From Nepenthes gracilis (taxonomy: Eukaryota > Streptophyta > Magnoliopsida > Caryophyllales > Nepenthaceae), in the NCBI GenBank assembly GCA_033239525.1, contig BSYO01000016.1, positions 11,729,045 to 11,793,044 of the forward strand: DNA of 64,000 nucleotides. Reading direction: 5' to 3'. Positions 45,001 through 54,859 of the stretch are shown piece by piece. How positions within the stretch are numbered: the stretch's first letter is position 1; the number at the start of each line of letters is the position of its first letter. The notes beneath the pieces were generated by a model that saw nothing but the letters and a program-made list of their open reading frames with translations, made no database searches and was not told the origin of the DNA. Position numbers and translations under genes: made by a program.

Positions 45001-47535
45001 AGAGCAAGGTCGCCAATGACCATATTCGCGATCTGGCCGAATCTTTCGAGATACTCTGTGCACATAATATGAAGTTGAATCCGGCTAAGTGCATCTTCGG
45101 AGTATCCTCGGAAAAATTCTTGGGATTTATCATCTCCCAACGAGGAATTGAGGAAAATTCAGAGAAGATTAAGGCTCTCGTAGACATGACCCCTCCACGG
45201 AGCATCAAGGACATCCAGCGGCTAGCCGTATGACTGGCGGCCTTTCCCGCTTCTTAGCGAGGTCAGGCGACAACTATCAGCCTTTCCTTAAGGAATTGAG
45301 GGGAATGAAAGTAAATGGATTCCAGTGGATGGTGGAGTGCCAAACAGCCTTCGACGAATTGAAACAATATCTGGCCAGCCCACCGTTGCTAGCATCACCC
45401 AGGGACGGAGAGGAGCTGTACCTCTTCCTGACAGTATCAGAGGTAGCTCTCAACTCCGTCCTCGTACACCAGAACTCCGATACCCAGCAGTCAGTCTACT
45501 ATGTAAGCAAAACGTTGACCAGCCCAGAGACATGCTACCCATGTACGAAAAAGTTGGCCTTAGCACTTATCTTCTCTGCCCGGAAGTTGAGACCTTACTT
45601 CAAGGCTAATCGCATGATTGTTCTCACCGACCAGCCTTTGAAGAGCATTCTCCAGAAACCTGACATTTTTGGATGGTTGGTAAAGTGCACTATCGAATTT
45701 GGAGAGTTTGATATCAAATTTTGACCCCGACTCGCCATTAAAGGACAGGCTCTCACTAACTTCATCATCAAGATCACAACACCAATTCTTGAGGAACAAC
45801 CCACTAAGGACATAGAACAGCATGAGGAAGATATCGAATGGGTCTTCAACATGGACGAATCGTTTATGAACTCAGGTAATGGAGCTGAAGTAGTCCTAAA
45901 AACCCCAGTTGGGTTTATGGAAAAGTACTCGCTCCGACTTGACTTTTCGACAACCAACAATATTGCCGAATACGAAACCCTGTTGGCTGAGTTAAGGTTG
46001 GCTAAATGACTGACTATTTACAGTGACTATAAGTTAGTCGTCAACTAGGTTAACGGAAGTTTTGAGGCATGTAACCATCACCTAGCTAAATACGTGGCCA
46101 AGGTGAAGGAGTTCAACAGGAGATTTGGCAATGTGACCCTTGTCTAGGTTCCCAGAGGTGAGAACTGAAAGGCCAACCAACTTGCTAGGATGGCAGCAGC
46201 CAAAAATCCAAAGTAGTATTCGAGGGGTATGCGGGAAATTCTTAACACTCTTAGCACGGAGGAGCATGAAGCAATGAAGATCTTCGAAGTAGAAAACTGG
46301 ATGACGCCGTACCAGAAATACCTGATGGATGGAACGCTTCCAAAAGACATAGGCAAAGCCAAGCGGGTCAAGAAGATGGTCGGCTGGTACACCGTGGTCA
46401 ATGGACGGCTATATTGTCGTGGTTACTCAACTCGGTACCTCTGGTGCCTCACTCCATGGAAGGCTGACTATGCCCTAGGTGAAGTTCTTCTCGAGATTTA
46501 CGGATCGCATATTGGCGGCAAGAACTTGACATTCAAAATCGTCCGTCAGGGTTACTACTGGCCAACGATGAAAAAGAATGCGCTCGAGTTTGTAAAAAGG
46601 TGTGAGAACTGCCAACTCCATGGCATTCTTCACCGCCAGCCACCCACTGAACTGAATTCCCTCCAGGCTCCTTGGCCCTTCACACAATGGGGGCTCGATA
46701 TTCTCGGCCCGTTCCCCATTGTTACTAGGCAAAAGAGGTTTATTATCGCTAGCATCGACTACTTTATTAAGTGGGTCGAAGCCACCCCGTTAGCCAAGAT
46801 CACAAAGCACAATGCTCTGGAATTCATTTACCAAAGTATAGTCAATAGATTTGGCGTTCCTGAGGTCATCGTGACTGATAACGGAACCCAATTCTTTGGA
46901 AAATATTTCACTAAGTATTACACCAATTTAGGTATCAGATTGGTCCATACTTCAGTGGCGTACCCGCAAGCCAATGGACAGGTAGAGGTCAAAAGCCATA
47001 CGCTACTCCACGGTCTGAAGACTAAGCTGGAGGATGCAGGGGGCTTCTAAGTGGACGAGCTGCCCTCCGTCCTATGGTCTTACCAGACAACTCCTAAGGA
47101 ACTGACATACGAGACGCCTTTTAGCCTCTACTACCAGACTAAAGCGGTAATTTCAGTTAAAATTGGGTTCTCGAGTCTTAGGGTTGAGTCTTTCAACCTG
47201 CAGGGTAACTCTCAAAAAATTTGGAAATACCTAAACTTGCTAGAAAAAACCCGCGATGCTGCCAAGCTGCGGACGACGACGGCCTACCAACAATGGATTG
47301 TGTGCTATTACAACTAGAAGGTAAAAGTGCAACACTTCGAAGTTGGAGACCTAGTCCTACAAAGTATTGAGGCGACAGGCAAGATTGCCAACCGAAACAA
47401 ACTCTCCCCAATTTGGGAGGGTCCCTTCCTAGTCTTCACCGTCCTGTGAAACGAAACGTACAAATTCTGAACCTAGAATGACAAGTTGGTTCCTTAGACG
47501 TGGAATGCGATCCACTTGAGCGCTTACTTTCAGTA
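42090..47535 (+). pseudogene. gag-pol remnant of Tat-B
   Basis: Starts MVNTRAQVSEPTRDV. The gag domain is at 42720-42880 (FKMPTLDSYDGSIDVMDHLN). Protease is near 43880-44200, with the active-site triad position reading DNK and the tail YNAILGH. RT is at 44480-45230 with MDAYSGYN, KVIPFGLKN and YVDDML intact. RNase H follows to 45720. An archaeal-type RNase H at 45838-46200 has D, E and D visible, but its last acid is changed (KANQLAR). Integrase at 46292-47150 has CENCQLHG, GLDILGPF, IVTDNGTQF and ANGQVEVK, so the D-D-E set is complete. The C-terminal part reaches a stop at 47533. Main damage: stops after gag (42880), a frameshift at 45231 and a stop at 47048. Long intact runs make it better preserved than Tat-A. 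Confidence 0.9.
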
Positions 47536-47712
47536 AATGCACAGGTAAGTCAACCATATGTATGCAGGTAGGAACACTTTTCACGTTGTATTTATTATAT
47601 CACCTCACTGTAGATATCTTTCCCTTCCTTTTCCATATGCATATATATGTGTCTATTTGCAGGTTTATATGACCTAGACTGCCTCTATGTCGGAAGGATT
47701 TTCACTCTCTCA

Positions 47713-47912
47713 TAACTAAACCCTAGTTATCCAGGCATCCCATGAGTATTCGTAACTAAACCCTGGTCATCCAGGTGGCTCGTGCGCGATCATGATTAAA
47801 TCCTGGTCATTTAGGCGGCCCACGAGTTGTTATAATCAAACCCTAATCATCCAGGCAGCCCTCTAACAGTCGAACTAAACCTTGGTCATCCAAGTGGCCC
47901 ATTCGCGGTAAA
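47713..47912 (+). repeat. five 40-bp tandem repeats after gag-pol of Tat-B
   Basis: TAAACCCT-GTCATCCAGGC-type units with TAAA/CAAA marks at 47717, 47757, 47797, 47837 and 47876, a spacing of 40, 40, 40 and 39. Noncoding. Confidence 0.88.
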
Positions 47913-48440
47913 AATCTTAGAGAGCTCAACCTGCACATGCCACAACCTCTTTCGCCAGGGGGGTGCGTGATCAGTCAACAACGGTCATCAGAAGCAAAGG
48001 CTCTCCGCCGAAAAGTTAGCCATCCAAGTTCATACTTGGGCAAGCGCCGCCAAGCGTCCACTCACATGTGGACGTAGAACAGGCTATACCCAACATCAAG
48101 GTACACCTTGTGTCTGCTCCAGAGAGTACAACGGACCTCTAAAGTAGCATTGACCGGCCAACTTGTGTACAATGCACCAAATCAGCCGACCGATAAAATG
48201 GCATGCAAGTTGAGAAATGAGAAACAAGAGCAAAAAATGCAAAAAAGAAGACGCACACTGCCAAAACAAAATGGGGCATAAAAATACTATTTATTAATGT
48301 GTCACCATTAGATAAAACACATATAGCGTTCTTCATAATATCCCGTAAAAAGAAAAAGGAGCAGAGAGACTCTAGATGGTGCCACGACAGCTGAGATATC
48401 ATGACTCAACATGGTGGCTCCCCAAAGCTGATGAACCTCC

Positions 48441-49063
48441 TCATGAATTACGTCGGGACCTCCGATCGCGATCACTAGAGTACCACACCAAGTCGGATCT
48501 CTGTGTAGCACCAGTATTGCGCGAATCCATGAACCCGACGGGGAAGCGAGGATCCACCAGGGATGCGATCCTGCGACTGAAACGGATCCCCTCTTAAAAC
48601 CGCTCCTCCAGAGCAGGCACCACCTCTTTGAGGCAGAGCCTAGTCCTTAGCTCGCCCTCAAGTGCCGCGATCTACTCCAAGGCCTAATGGTGTGCTTTTA
48701 GATCCTCTCGCCTGTCATCATTAAAGGATGGACCCAAACAAATGGAGCACTCCCTCTCCTGAGTCACCTCATCCTCCTCTGAGGATGAAATCTTAACCAC
48801 GTTGCCCTGCACCTCGTGAGGCTGGCAAACAAAGGAGTTTTAGTGAGGGAAATAAAAACTGTTGCAACACAAATCCTAAAGCCAAATGACAAAAGAAGTA
48901 CCTGGCGAGAAGGCCCAGGGCGGTCCATACAGGTGGCATAGAAGGGCTGCAAAGAGCTCTCAAAGGATAACCACCTAGAAGAGGAACCATGGGAAGGGGC
49001 AAGCGTGTTGTTTGGCCCCTAGTTGAGGAGATTAGGGATATCAATCATAATCTCATCAGCCAT
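48441..49063 (-). pseudogene. antisense gene 1 of Tat-B (two exons, coiled-coil tail)
   Basis: On the minus strand a Met at 49063 opens MADEIMIDIPNLLN. Exon 1 (49063-48902, 54 codons) ends ...RPGPSRQ at a GTAC donor. An 80-base intron (48901-48822) ends TTGCCAG. Exon 2 (48821-48441) reads PHEVQGNVVKISSSEEDE, then an ALE-IAALEGELRTRL heptad-like helix, RRIASLVDPRF and a stop at 48441. Both exons are multiples of three and keep frame. Four in-frame stops interrupt it; those at LN*, HH*, E* and F* look like CAG/CAA to TAG/TAA changes. No known enzyme domain. The C-terminus resembles that of the second antisense gene. A spliced transcript is inferred, not shown. Confidence 0.55.
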
Positions 49064-49364
49064 GGCAAGGCAAGAAGAAGGAAACGACAATGGGGAAAGT
49101 CTTGATGGGAAACTGCTAAGGCAAGGCCCATAACCCAAGCCAATTTATAGACCAGATTTCCCGCCTAAATAGACAACACAGGGGGACGAGTCATTTCAAA
49201 TCATGTCGTTTCGCTGCACAGTGATGCATGCGTTGCGTCATGTTTATGAAAGGACAGTCTGCGACGGTCAAATGCTTGTGGCAAGAGCTCATAACCGGTT
49301 AACGACACAACAAAAAGATGAAAGAACATGAGAAAGGGAAGGGCAATGATGGACGGCCTCCTAT

Positions 49365-49465
49365 AGGCAAGCTGGCTGCCAAAAACGTTGGCTGCTAGAA
49401 AGCTCGCCACCAAAAAGTTGGCTGCCAAAGATCTCATCGTCAAAAAAGTTGGCTGCCCGAGTTCA
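49365..49465 (+). repeat. short imperfect tandem repeat, TTGGCTGCC units
   Basis: GTTGGCTGCYARAAA-like words recur four to five times, alternating with CTCGCCACC and CTCATCGTC. Unit about 18-28 bases, noncoding as far as I can tell. Confidence 0.6.
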
Positions 49466-49804
49466 TGTTTGGGCTGCATCATTAAAGCTCATAATCACAA
49501 GCGAAAGCTAAGCCTTTCCTGGCGACGGATCCACACTGGTAACTTCCATAAGAATCAGTCACATTCACTAGGACGTCCCAAAAAGGGACGGACAGTCAAC
49601 TTACTCATGACGCACTAAGTTGGCTGAAAATTGCAACAACAATGCATAAAAAGCAATGACTAATGTGAGAATGAAGAACATCAGTAAAATATTCATTTTA
49701 TTGATAAAAATTTATGTAAATACAAAGCGTAAGGATTACAAAATCTACGGAGAAGTAGAGCCTCCAGGAGGAGGAGGTGGCTGTCCCATGAGGCTCTCAT
49801 GACG

Positions 49805-51765
49805 CTAAACAGAACAGTTTGCGGGATCAAGAAGTTCCACTGAAAATTTGGGGTCAACCAGCAGTGCTATGCGCCGGCAAAGGTAGGCCTCCTCCCACAA
49901 CTGCGCCATCAGTATCTCAGAAACCTCATGGGGACATATGTGACTGGACAACTCATTCTCTAATGATTACATCTACTTTACAAGTTGGTCAATTCGCCTG
50001 ATAGCACTGTCCTCCTCCTCCGTCAGCAGGACGTTCTCCTCCCTCAGTCTGGTGACCTCATCCTCTAGACTAACCACTATAGCTCTTGTAAGCAGAGTGT
50101 TCTCGTCTTCCAATCTCGCATTCTTCGCCTCTAGGCCTGAAATCACAAACTGCAGGGTGGCTGCTTCCTCCTAGTGCTCGCTCTCTATAGCTCCAACTCC
50201 TTCTCAAACTAGGCCATCTCCTTATCTAAATCGAAGAGGGCTAGGTCCTCTTGGCGCAGCGCCTTGGTAACTGTCTTGCTAACTTTCTCCTCTTGCAAAG
50301 GCCACATATGTTAAATAACAGCAACAAAGAAAAATAGGAGGAGGAGAGTTACAAAAACTTGCCCTCCAGATTCTACATTCTAGCCTCACTGGCTTACTAC
50401 GGGACTTGGACTCTGGAGACAAAGGACTGAACATAGCAGCCTCTTGGTCAAGCCCAGCAGTTGCCTCTGCCGCACACTCCTCCAAAAGCTCTGTCATCGA
50501 GTCCTTCGACTCATCAAGCTCTCCGCTAGCTAGCTCCTCCGGCATTGTAAGTAGCTCAAAAATTGACTTTGGGAGCCCAACTGATGACTCAATAACCGAC
50601 GGATTGATGACTGGCTCCGAAATCAGCTCAGTCGGTAGCTAAACTGCTAGCTCACGCATCCCAGTTGACGGTTTGAAAGCCAGCTCATCTTGTGGCTTGA
50701 CGGCCTCCTCCAACGTCTCAGGTTGCGGCTCAAGAGTCGACATCACTAGCTCGAGGTGCGGCGCAAATGCTGGCACCACTTGCGCTAAAACCATAGTGTT
50801 GCTCGCTCCGCTATGCCACACGGCTTCAAATTCTCCAGGAGCCATTTCCTCTCCTGAACTACCTCCCACACCAGAAAAACGACCAGCAGTTACGTAATCA
50901 TGCCTAGAGGATGACGAAGAAGGCTCCAAAGTTACAGCCCACTTTTGCCTTAGACTGGTGGGAATAGTAACAGGGGAAGGTTCATCGACAATCATAACTC
51001 TGGCTTTCCTCTTCCTCCGAGAAACCTCCGGTGGCGGCATCCTAAACTTCTGGATCAGGGGAGGAGGGCCCTAATTGGATCTCTTGACTTCCTCTGGAGA
51101 AACCATATGGTCCCTCATAAGGTCCCCAGAGTGCTTCCTCACAAGCCTCCGTAACTCCTTCAGGGCAGCAATCTCCTCATTCTCCGGTGTTCTAGCAAAC
51201 ACCTTGGGGACTTACCCCATTCCCTAGACAAGGGCCATGACTCAGCATCTTGGATAAAGAAGAATCGATCCTTCCAATTCTTTTACGAATCATAAATGGC
51301 ACTGTTGATCGGAAGATCCTTTGGGGCCAGAGAGATCCAGTCAGCACTCTAAGTAAAGCGAAACATCACTCTCACTGCGCCGATCATCAATATTTGAGAA
51401 TGATGGCACATAAAGATGCACATGGAGCAAAGGTATCTCACGGCATTGGCATGAAGCCGTGTGATGGGCACCTAGAGAGCAGAGAGGATATCATATAGTT
51501 CCGAAGGAACCGAAAGACGGAGCCCACTCCTCAAATGGGCATCATACACAATAATGCAACCATCAGGAGGGGAGCATGCTCAATCCTCCTGGCCAAGGAC
51601 TCTGAAGACGATCTCTTTGAGAATGTTGTACTCAACGTACAACTCTAACATGTCGCTTGCACTGAGAATAGAGGCAATCTAATAAGTCATGAAAATGGAA
51701 ACAAAAGAAAAGGCATATGAACAACAAAAAAGAAAAAAATTGTCTTGTAAAAGCACGCCCATCAT
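49805..51765 (-). pseudogene. antisense gene 2 of Tat-B: 'putative gypsy type transposon' (Transposase_28)-like protein
   Basis: Minus strand, start about 51765 (MMGVLL...). The N-terminal part reads SASDMLELYVEYNILKE, then LRSGLRLSVPSELYDIL, NAVRYLCSMC and NWKDRFFFIQDAESWPLS. This fits the plant PF04195-type domain, recalled from memory. A hydrophilic middle (MPPPEVSRRKRKAR, then Ser/Glu/Pro-rich) reaches 50363. A 73-base intron (50362-50290; GCAAGT...AAGAG) precedes exon 2, which is rich in coiled-coil: RLEDENTLLTRAIV and EDEVTRLREENVLL. It ends RRIALLVDPKF and stops at 49805-49807. Several stops and at least two frameshifts show decay. Related antisense ORFs are known from plant Tat elements; their function is unknown. 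Confidence 0.65.
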
Positions 51766-51771
51766 TGTTGG

Positions 51772-51861
51772 CACGTGTCACCCCCTAAAAGGGTGCAGAC
51801 AATTCGGATCCCCTAGTGCATTAATTCCCAGGATCACAAACCCCCTGCGTGTGGTCACGTG
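51772..51861 (-). promoter_or_regulatory. two CACGTG boxes upstream of antisense gene 2
   Basis: CACGTG at 51772-51777 and 51856-51861, 84 bases apart and just 5' of the proposed start. G-box cores bind bZIP/bHLH factors in plants. A promoter role is inference. Confidence 0.35.
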
Positions 51862-51950
51862 GCCCACATTTGAACTGACAGTCTGGCAGCATGATGGTGT
51901 GTCCTTTCGAACTCCTACTGTTCTCCAAATTTGACCTTAATACTGTCAAT

Positions 51951-52090
51951 GATCCGGTCAACTACTCCACAAGTTCTCCGGATTTCATCCTAGGTTGTCC
52001 ACGATCCGGTCAACTCCTTCACTAGTTCTGCGGATTTCATCCTAGGCGGTCAATGATCCGACTGGCTAGCTCTCCGAAAATTGACCTCAC
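51951..52090 (+). repeat. 52-bp tandem repeat, about 2.6 units, before the polypurine tract
   Basis: GATCCGGTCAACT...CCGGATTTCATCCTAGG units start at 51951 and 52003, with a diverged partial third at about 52055. Confidence 0.85.
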
Positions 52091-52150
52091 GACTGCCTCG
52101 ACTAGCGTCCCATCTTAAACATGTTGGAGGTCAAAAGTCCTAGACTACCA

Positions 52151-52164
52151 GTATGGGGGGCTAG
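52151..52164 (+). other. polypurine tract of Tat-B
   Basis: GTATGGGGGGCTAG directly before the 3' LTR start. The six-G run would prime plus-strand synthesis. Confidence 0.7.
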
Positions 52165-53182
52165 TGATGGGTATGCCAATAATGGGCTGACCCGAAAAGG
52201 TAAAAACTGCCCAGAATCGCTACGGCCCATTCGCGCCAAGACGGTCAGCGCCCCATGTTGACCGGTTGAAAGCCAAAGAGGACGGAGAATCGGGGACGGA
52301 TAACTTGGACAGCCAACTTCCAAGACGGTCAACACTTTTGTTGACCAAAATCTTGACCACTTGAAAACCAAGCTTAACGTGGTCCAAGCCCAACTTGGCC
52401 CATGCATCTATCAACGACCAGCAACGGTCTTTTCCCCTAATTTCGTGCCCCTTCAAAAGGCAATCTCTATGGCAACGGTCACTAGCAATTTTAGCATGCC
52501 TCACACAAGAAAAACACTAAATCCTCTCCTCTGTTTACAGCAAACCCTAACTGTTACAAAATATAGAAAGAAAGCAATCCTCTCAATAAGCCGTTACCAC
52601 CATTAAAGCCCCACACAAAGAAAGGAAGCCTATCCAATAGTGTAAGAATCAAGCGCTCTTGTCCAAGGAAGGATGCCCAGCATCTTAGTTATAAAAACCC
52701 ATGGAGTCTTCACTCCAGAACACACTCCGAATTCTATGAACAGATGCATTCCTTTTTGTTAAGAATCACTCACCAAAGCCTTATCTCTCTTAAAGGCGCT
52801 CTTAAATTTACTCTGCTTCTCACAAGCTTCCACGCTTATAGAACGCCTCTCTCTCTCCCCTATCACTACGTTCCTTAAGAACACGGTGACGGAGACCAGC
52901 ACTCCTTTCGAGCCACAGAAAGCCTTACACTTTGAAAGCATAACACCCACCACAAACACTCTCAGCATTTCTCCTTATTTTGTTTTTTCCTTAACCTTCT
53001 CAATTCCTGGAAGGTTGTTTACTTACTTAAGTATTGGAATATTTTTGGTGGGATCACATCCTGCCGATACCTGACATTTCATTTGTTGTAGTGGTATGTA
53101 GGATCCAAATTCGATGAACAGAGCTGAATTCAACAATCGACTTGATCTGAACCTGTTTGAAGTTTGGATTAAAGATGCATCA
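52165..53182 (+). repeat. 3' LTR of Tat-B
   Basis: 1018 bases, TGATGGGTATG to AGATGCATCA. TATAAAAA at 52690. Confidence 0.92.
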
Positions 53183-53199
53183 ATTATATATATATATAT

Positions 53200-54408
53200 A
53201 TCGAAAGCGGCAACATTTTAGTCCTGCAGCTACTCGGCCATTATAGTAAAAAACGGCTATATTTTAGGCTGTAACTACTCGATCGTCAAATATCAGAATC
53301 TAATTTTCTTAAATCTTGGGTTTCAAATGACAGAAATTCTTAAAGAGCAGATCTTACTTTTATAAACGGTAAACAAACATGCAAATGGATAAGATAAGCA
53401 AACTGATATAGGTTGACAGTAATTAAACATGCAAATGACTTGTCCGTGCACCACGGATTAAACAGAAAGGATTTTAACTGTTTTCAAGTATGTACCGTGA
53501 AACATAATTTCACATGTAAAACATAACATATATGCTGAATATGAAAGAAGTTATCATAACATGTAGTACATAGAAACATAGTGAAGAAGGCATTAGAACA
53601 ATAATACCTGAAGGATTTGAGTAAGAATTAACAATAGCCAAAGATAAGCATAGGGTACACTTGCTCGGTCCATGAATCCCTTACTCAAATCTGGCCTAAG
53701 ACTCTTATCCTCTCCTTTGTCTCCTTCTTCTCTTTTGTGCTTCTCTCAGATTTTGAACTCCTTTCCTAACTCCCAAATTCAATTTTTATAGACAATGGAG
53801 TTGGTGAAAGTAGGTGGGGGTAAGTCATCTACATTGTACTATTTTCTTATTTAGTTTTCCTTTCTAGAAGATAAGCGGAGTAGGCGGGAGTAGGTTAAAT
53901 ATTTTTCTAAATTTCTCGTTTGGATTCTCTGAGTCTCTAGTCTCTATGAGTCCTCGATCTCATTCTTATTCCCAAACATTCTCGGTCTCTATCTAATGAC
54001 TTCGGCCCCTTTCTGTTCATTTATAGACCACAATTTTATGTTTATTCTGGTTAACTCTTAATTCTAGTCAACGTCTATAATTCCAGTCAACTATTTTAGT
54101 TTCGGTCAACTCTCTTAACCGATCAACATTTCATTCTTGTTATCTATCTACTCCGGTCAATAATCTAGTCAGGTCGTTTATCTAATCTAATTAACTATCT
54201 TAACTGGTCTTCTTTCTAATACAGGTAACCATCTATTCCAGTCAACTGATCAATCTGGTCAACGATGAAATCTAGTCAACAACTATATCTAGTTAGTCAA
54301 TAATTCTTGACCGGTCAGTCAGAAATTCTTAACCAGCTGTCTAACTATCTAGGGCGATTTTCCCATTAAGGACACAAAAGACTAAGTCCTAGTAACTCGA
54401 TCCTTACA
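53200..54408 (-). mobile_element. antisense LTR with GTCAA-rich U3
   Basis: The minus strand starts TGTAAGGATCGAGTTACTAG at 54408. The region 53660-53800 reads like an R/U5 leader (pyrimidine-rich on the plus strand). The left end, near 53200, is uncertain. No coding domain. The next LTR (54860) lies in the opposite orientation. Confidence 0.5.
54046..54310 (-). promoter_or_regulatory. cluster of TTGAC (W-box-like) motifs in the LTR
   Basis: At least eight copies of GTCAA on the plus strand (TTGAC on the LTR's sense strand) in about 265 bases, in loosely repeated (A/G)GTCAAC units every 15-40 bases. TTGAC(C/T) is the WRKY W-box core. That they act as such is inference. Confidence 0.45.
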
Positions 54409-54859
54409 ATGTCGTTGGGTTGATCCCGGATTGATCCAATGAATTATAATAGAATGTAATGTTTTTGAAAAATATCTAGAATTATATTTTTCTTGCATCA
54501 TATGTGGGTGGATGCCATTGGATTAAGTCAGAAAAATAGTCAGTAAATTTGGTTTGCCTCCAATTAATGAATTATCATGATGTTTCCGATGTATTGATAA
54601 TTGAGAAAGTATGTAATTGAATTAAGCCTTGTGGGAGATTAGAGATTTGTCTTGTAATAAATTCCAACATAGACCTAGATAGGAAACAATAAGTATTAGA
54701 AATTATGATAGTTCATTGGTTAAGGCATTCTAGGATAAGTCTTTTCATCATAGATGTGTTATAGGACGTAAAGAAGGAATCTAAAAGGATTTTTCTCGAT
54801 TGTAAAATTTTAAAGTTTATTAAATTTTGAGGACGAAATTTCTTTAAGTGGAGGAGAGT
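54409..54859 (+). mobile_element. 3' end of a gypsy internal domain
   Basis: A remnant leading into the LTR at 54860. Its last bases read TTTGAGGACGAAATTTCTTT, the usual close of plant chromovirus (Tekay/Del-like) pol, then the purine tract AAGTGGAGGAGAG at 54846-54858. No intact frame. Confidence 0.6.

Larger units (their letters stand above)
40974..53182 (+). mobile_element. Tat-lineage Ty3/gypsy retrotransposon (Tat-B), structurally complete
   Basis: 12209 bases with two 1018-base LTRs (40974-41991 and 52165-53182), both beginning TGATGGGTA and ending CAT(T/C)A, and a perfect target duplication ATTAT (40969-40973 and 53183-53187). Order: LTR, primer site, gag, protease, RT, RNase H, archaeal-type RNase H, integrase, a 4.6-kb 3' region with two antisense genes and tandem repeats, polypurine tract, LTR. 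The LTRs differ at about one base in ten over the first 120 bases, so the insertion is old. gag-pol has many stops and is inactive. The domain set and the long 3' region fit the Tat group (Retand/Ogre relatives). Confidence 0.93.

Noticed and set aside
47713..47912. Telomere-like AAACCCTA words
   Set aside because: They are part of a 40-bp unit, not 7-bp telomere repeats.
50406..50897. Plus-strand Ser-rich frames at 50406 and 50673
   Set aside because: They mirror the Ser/Glu/Pro-rich antisense gene 2 on the other strand.
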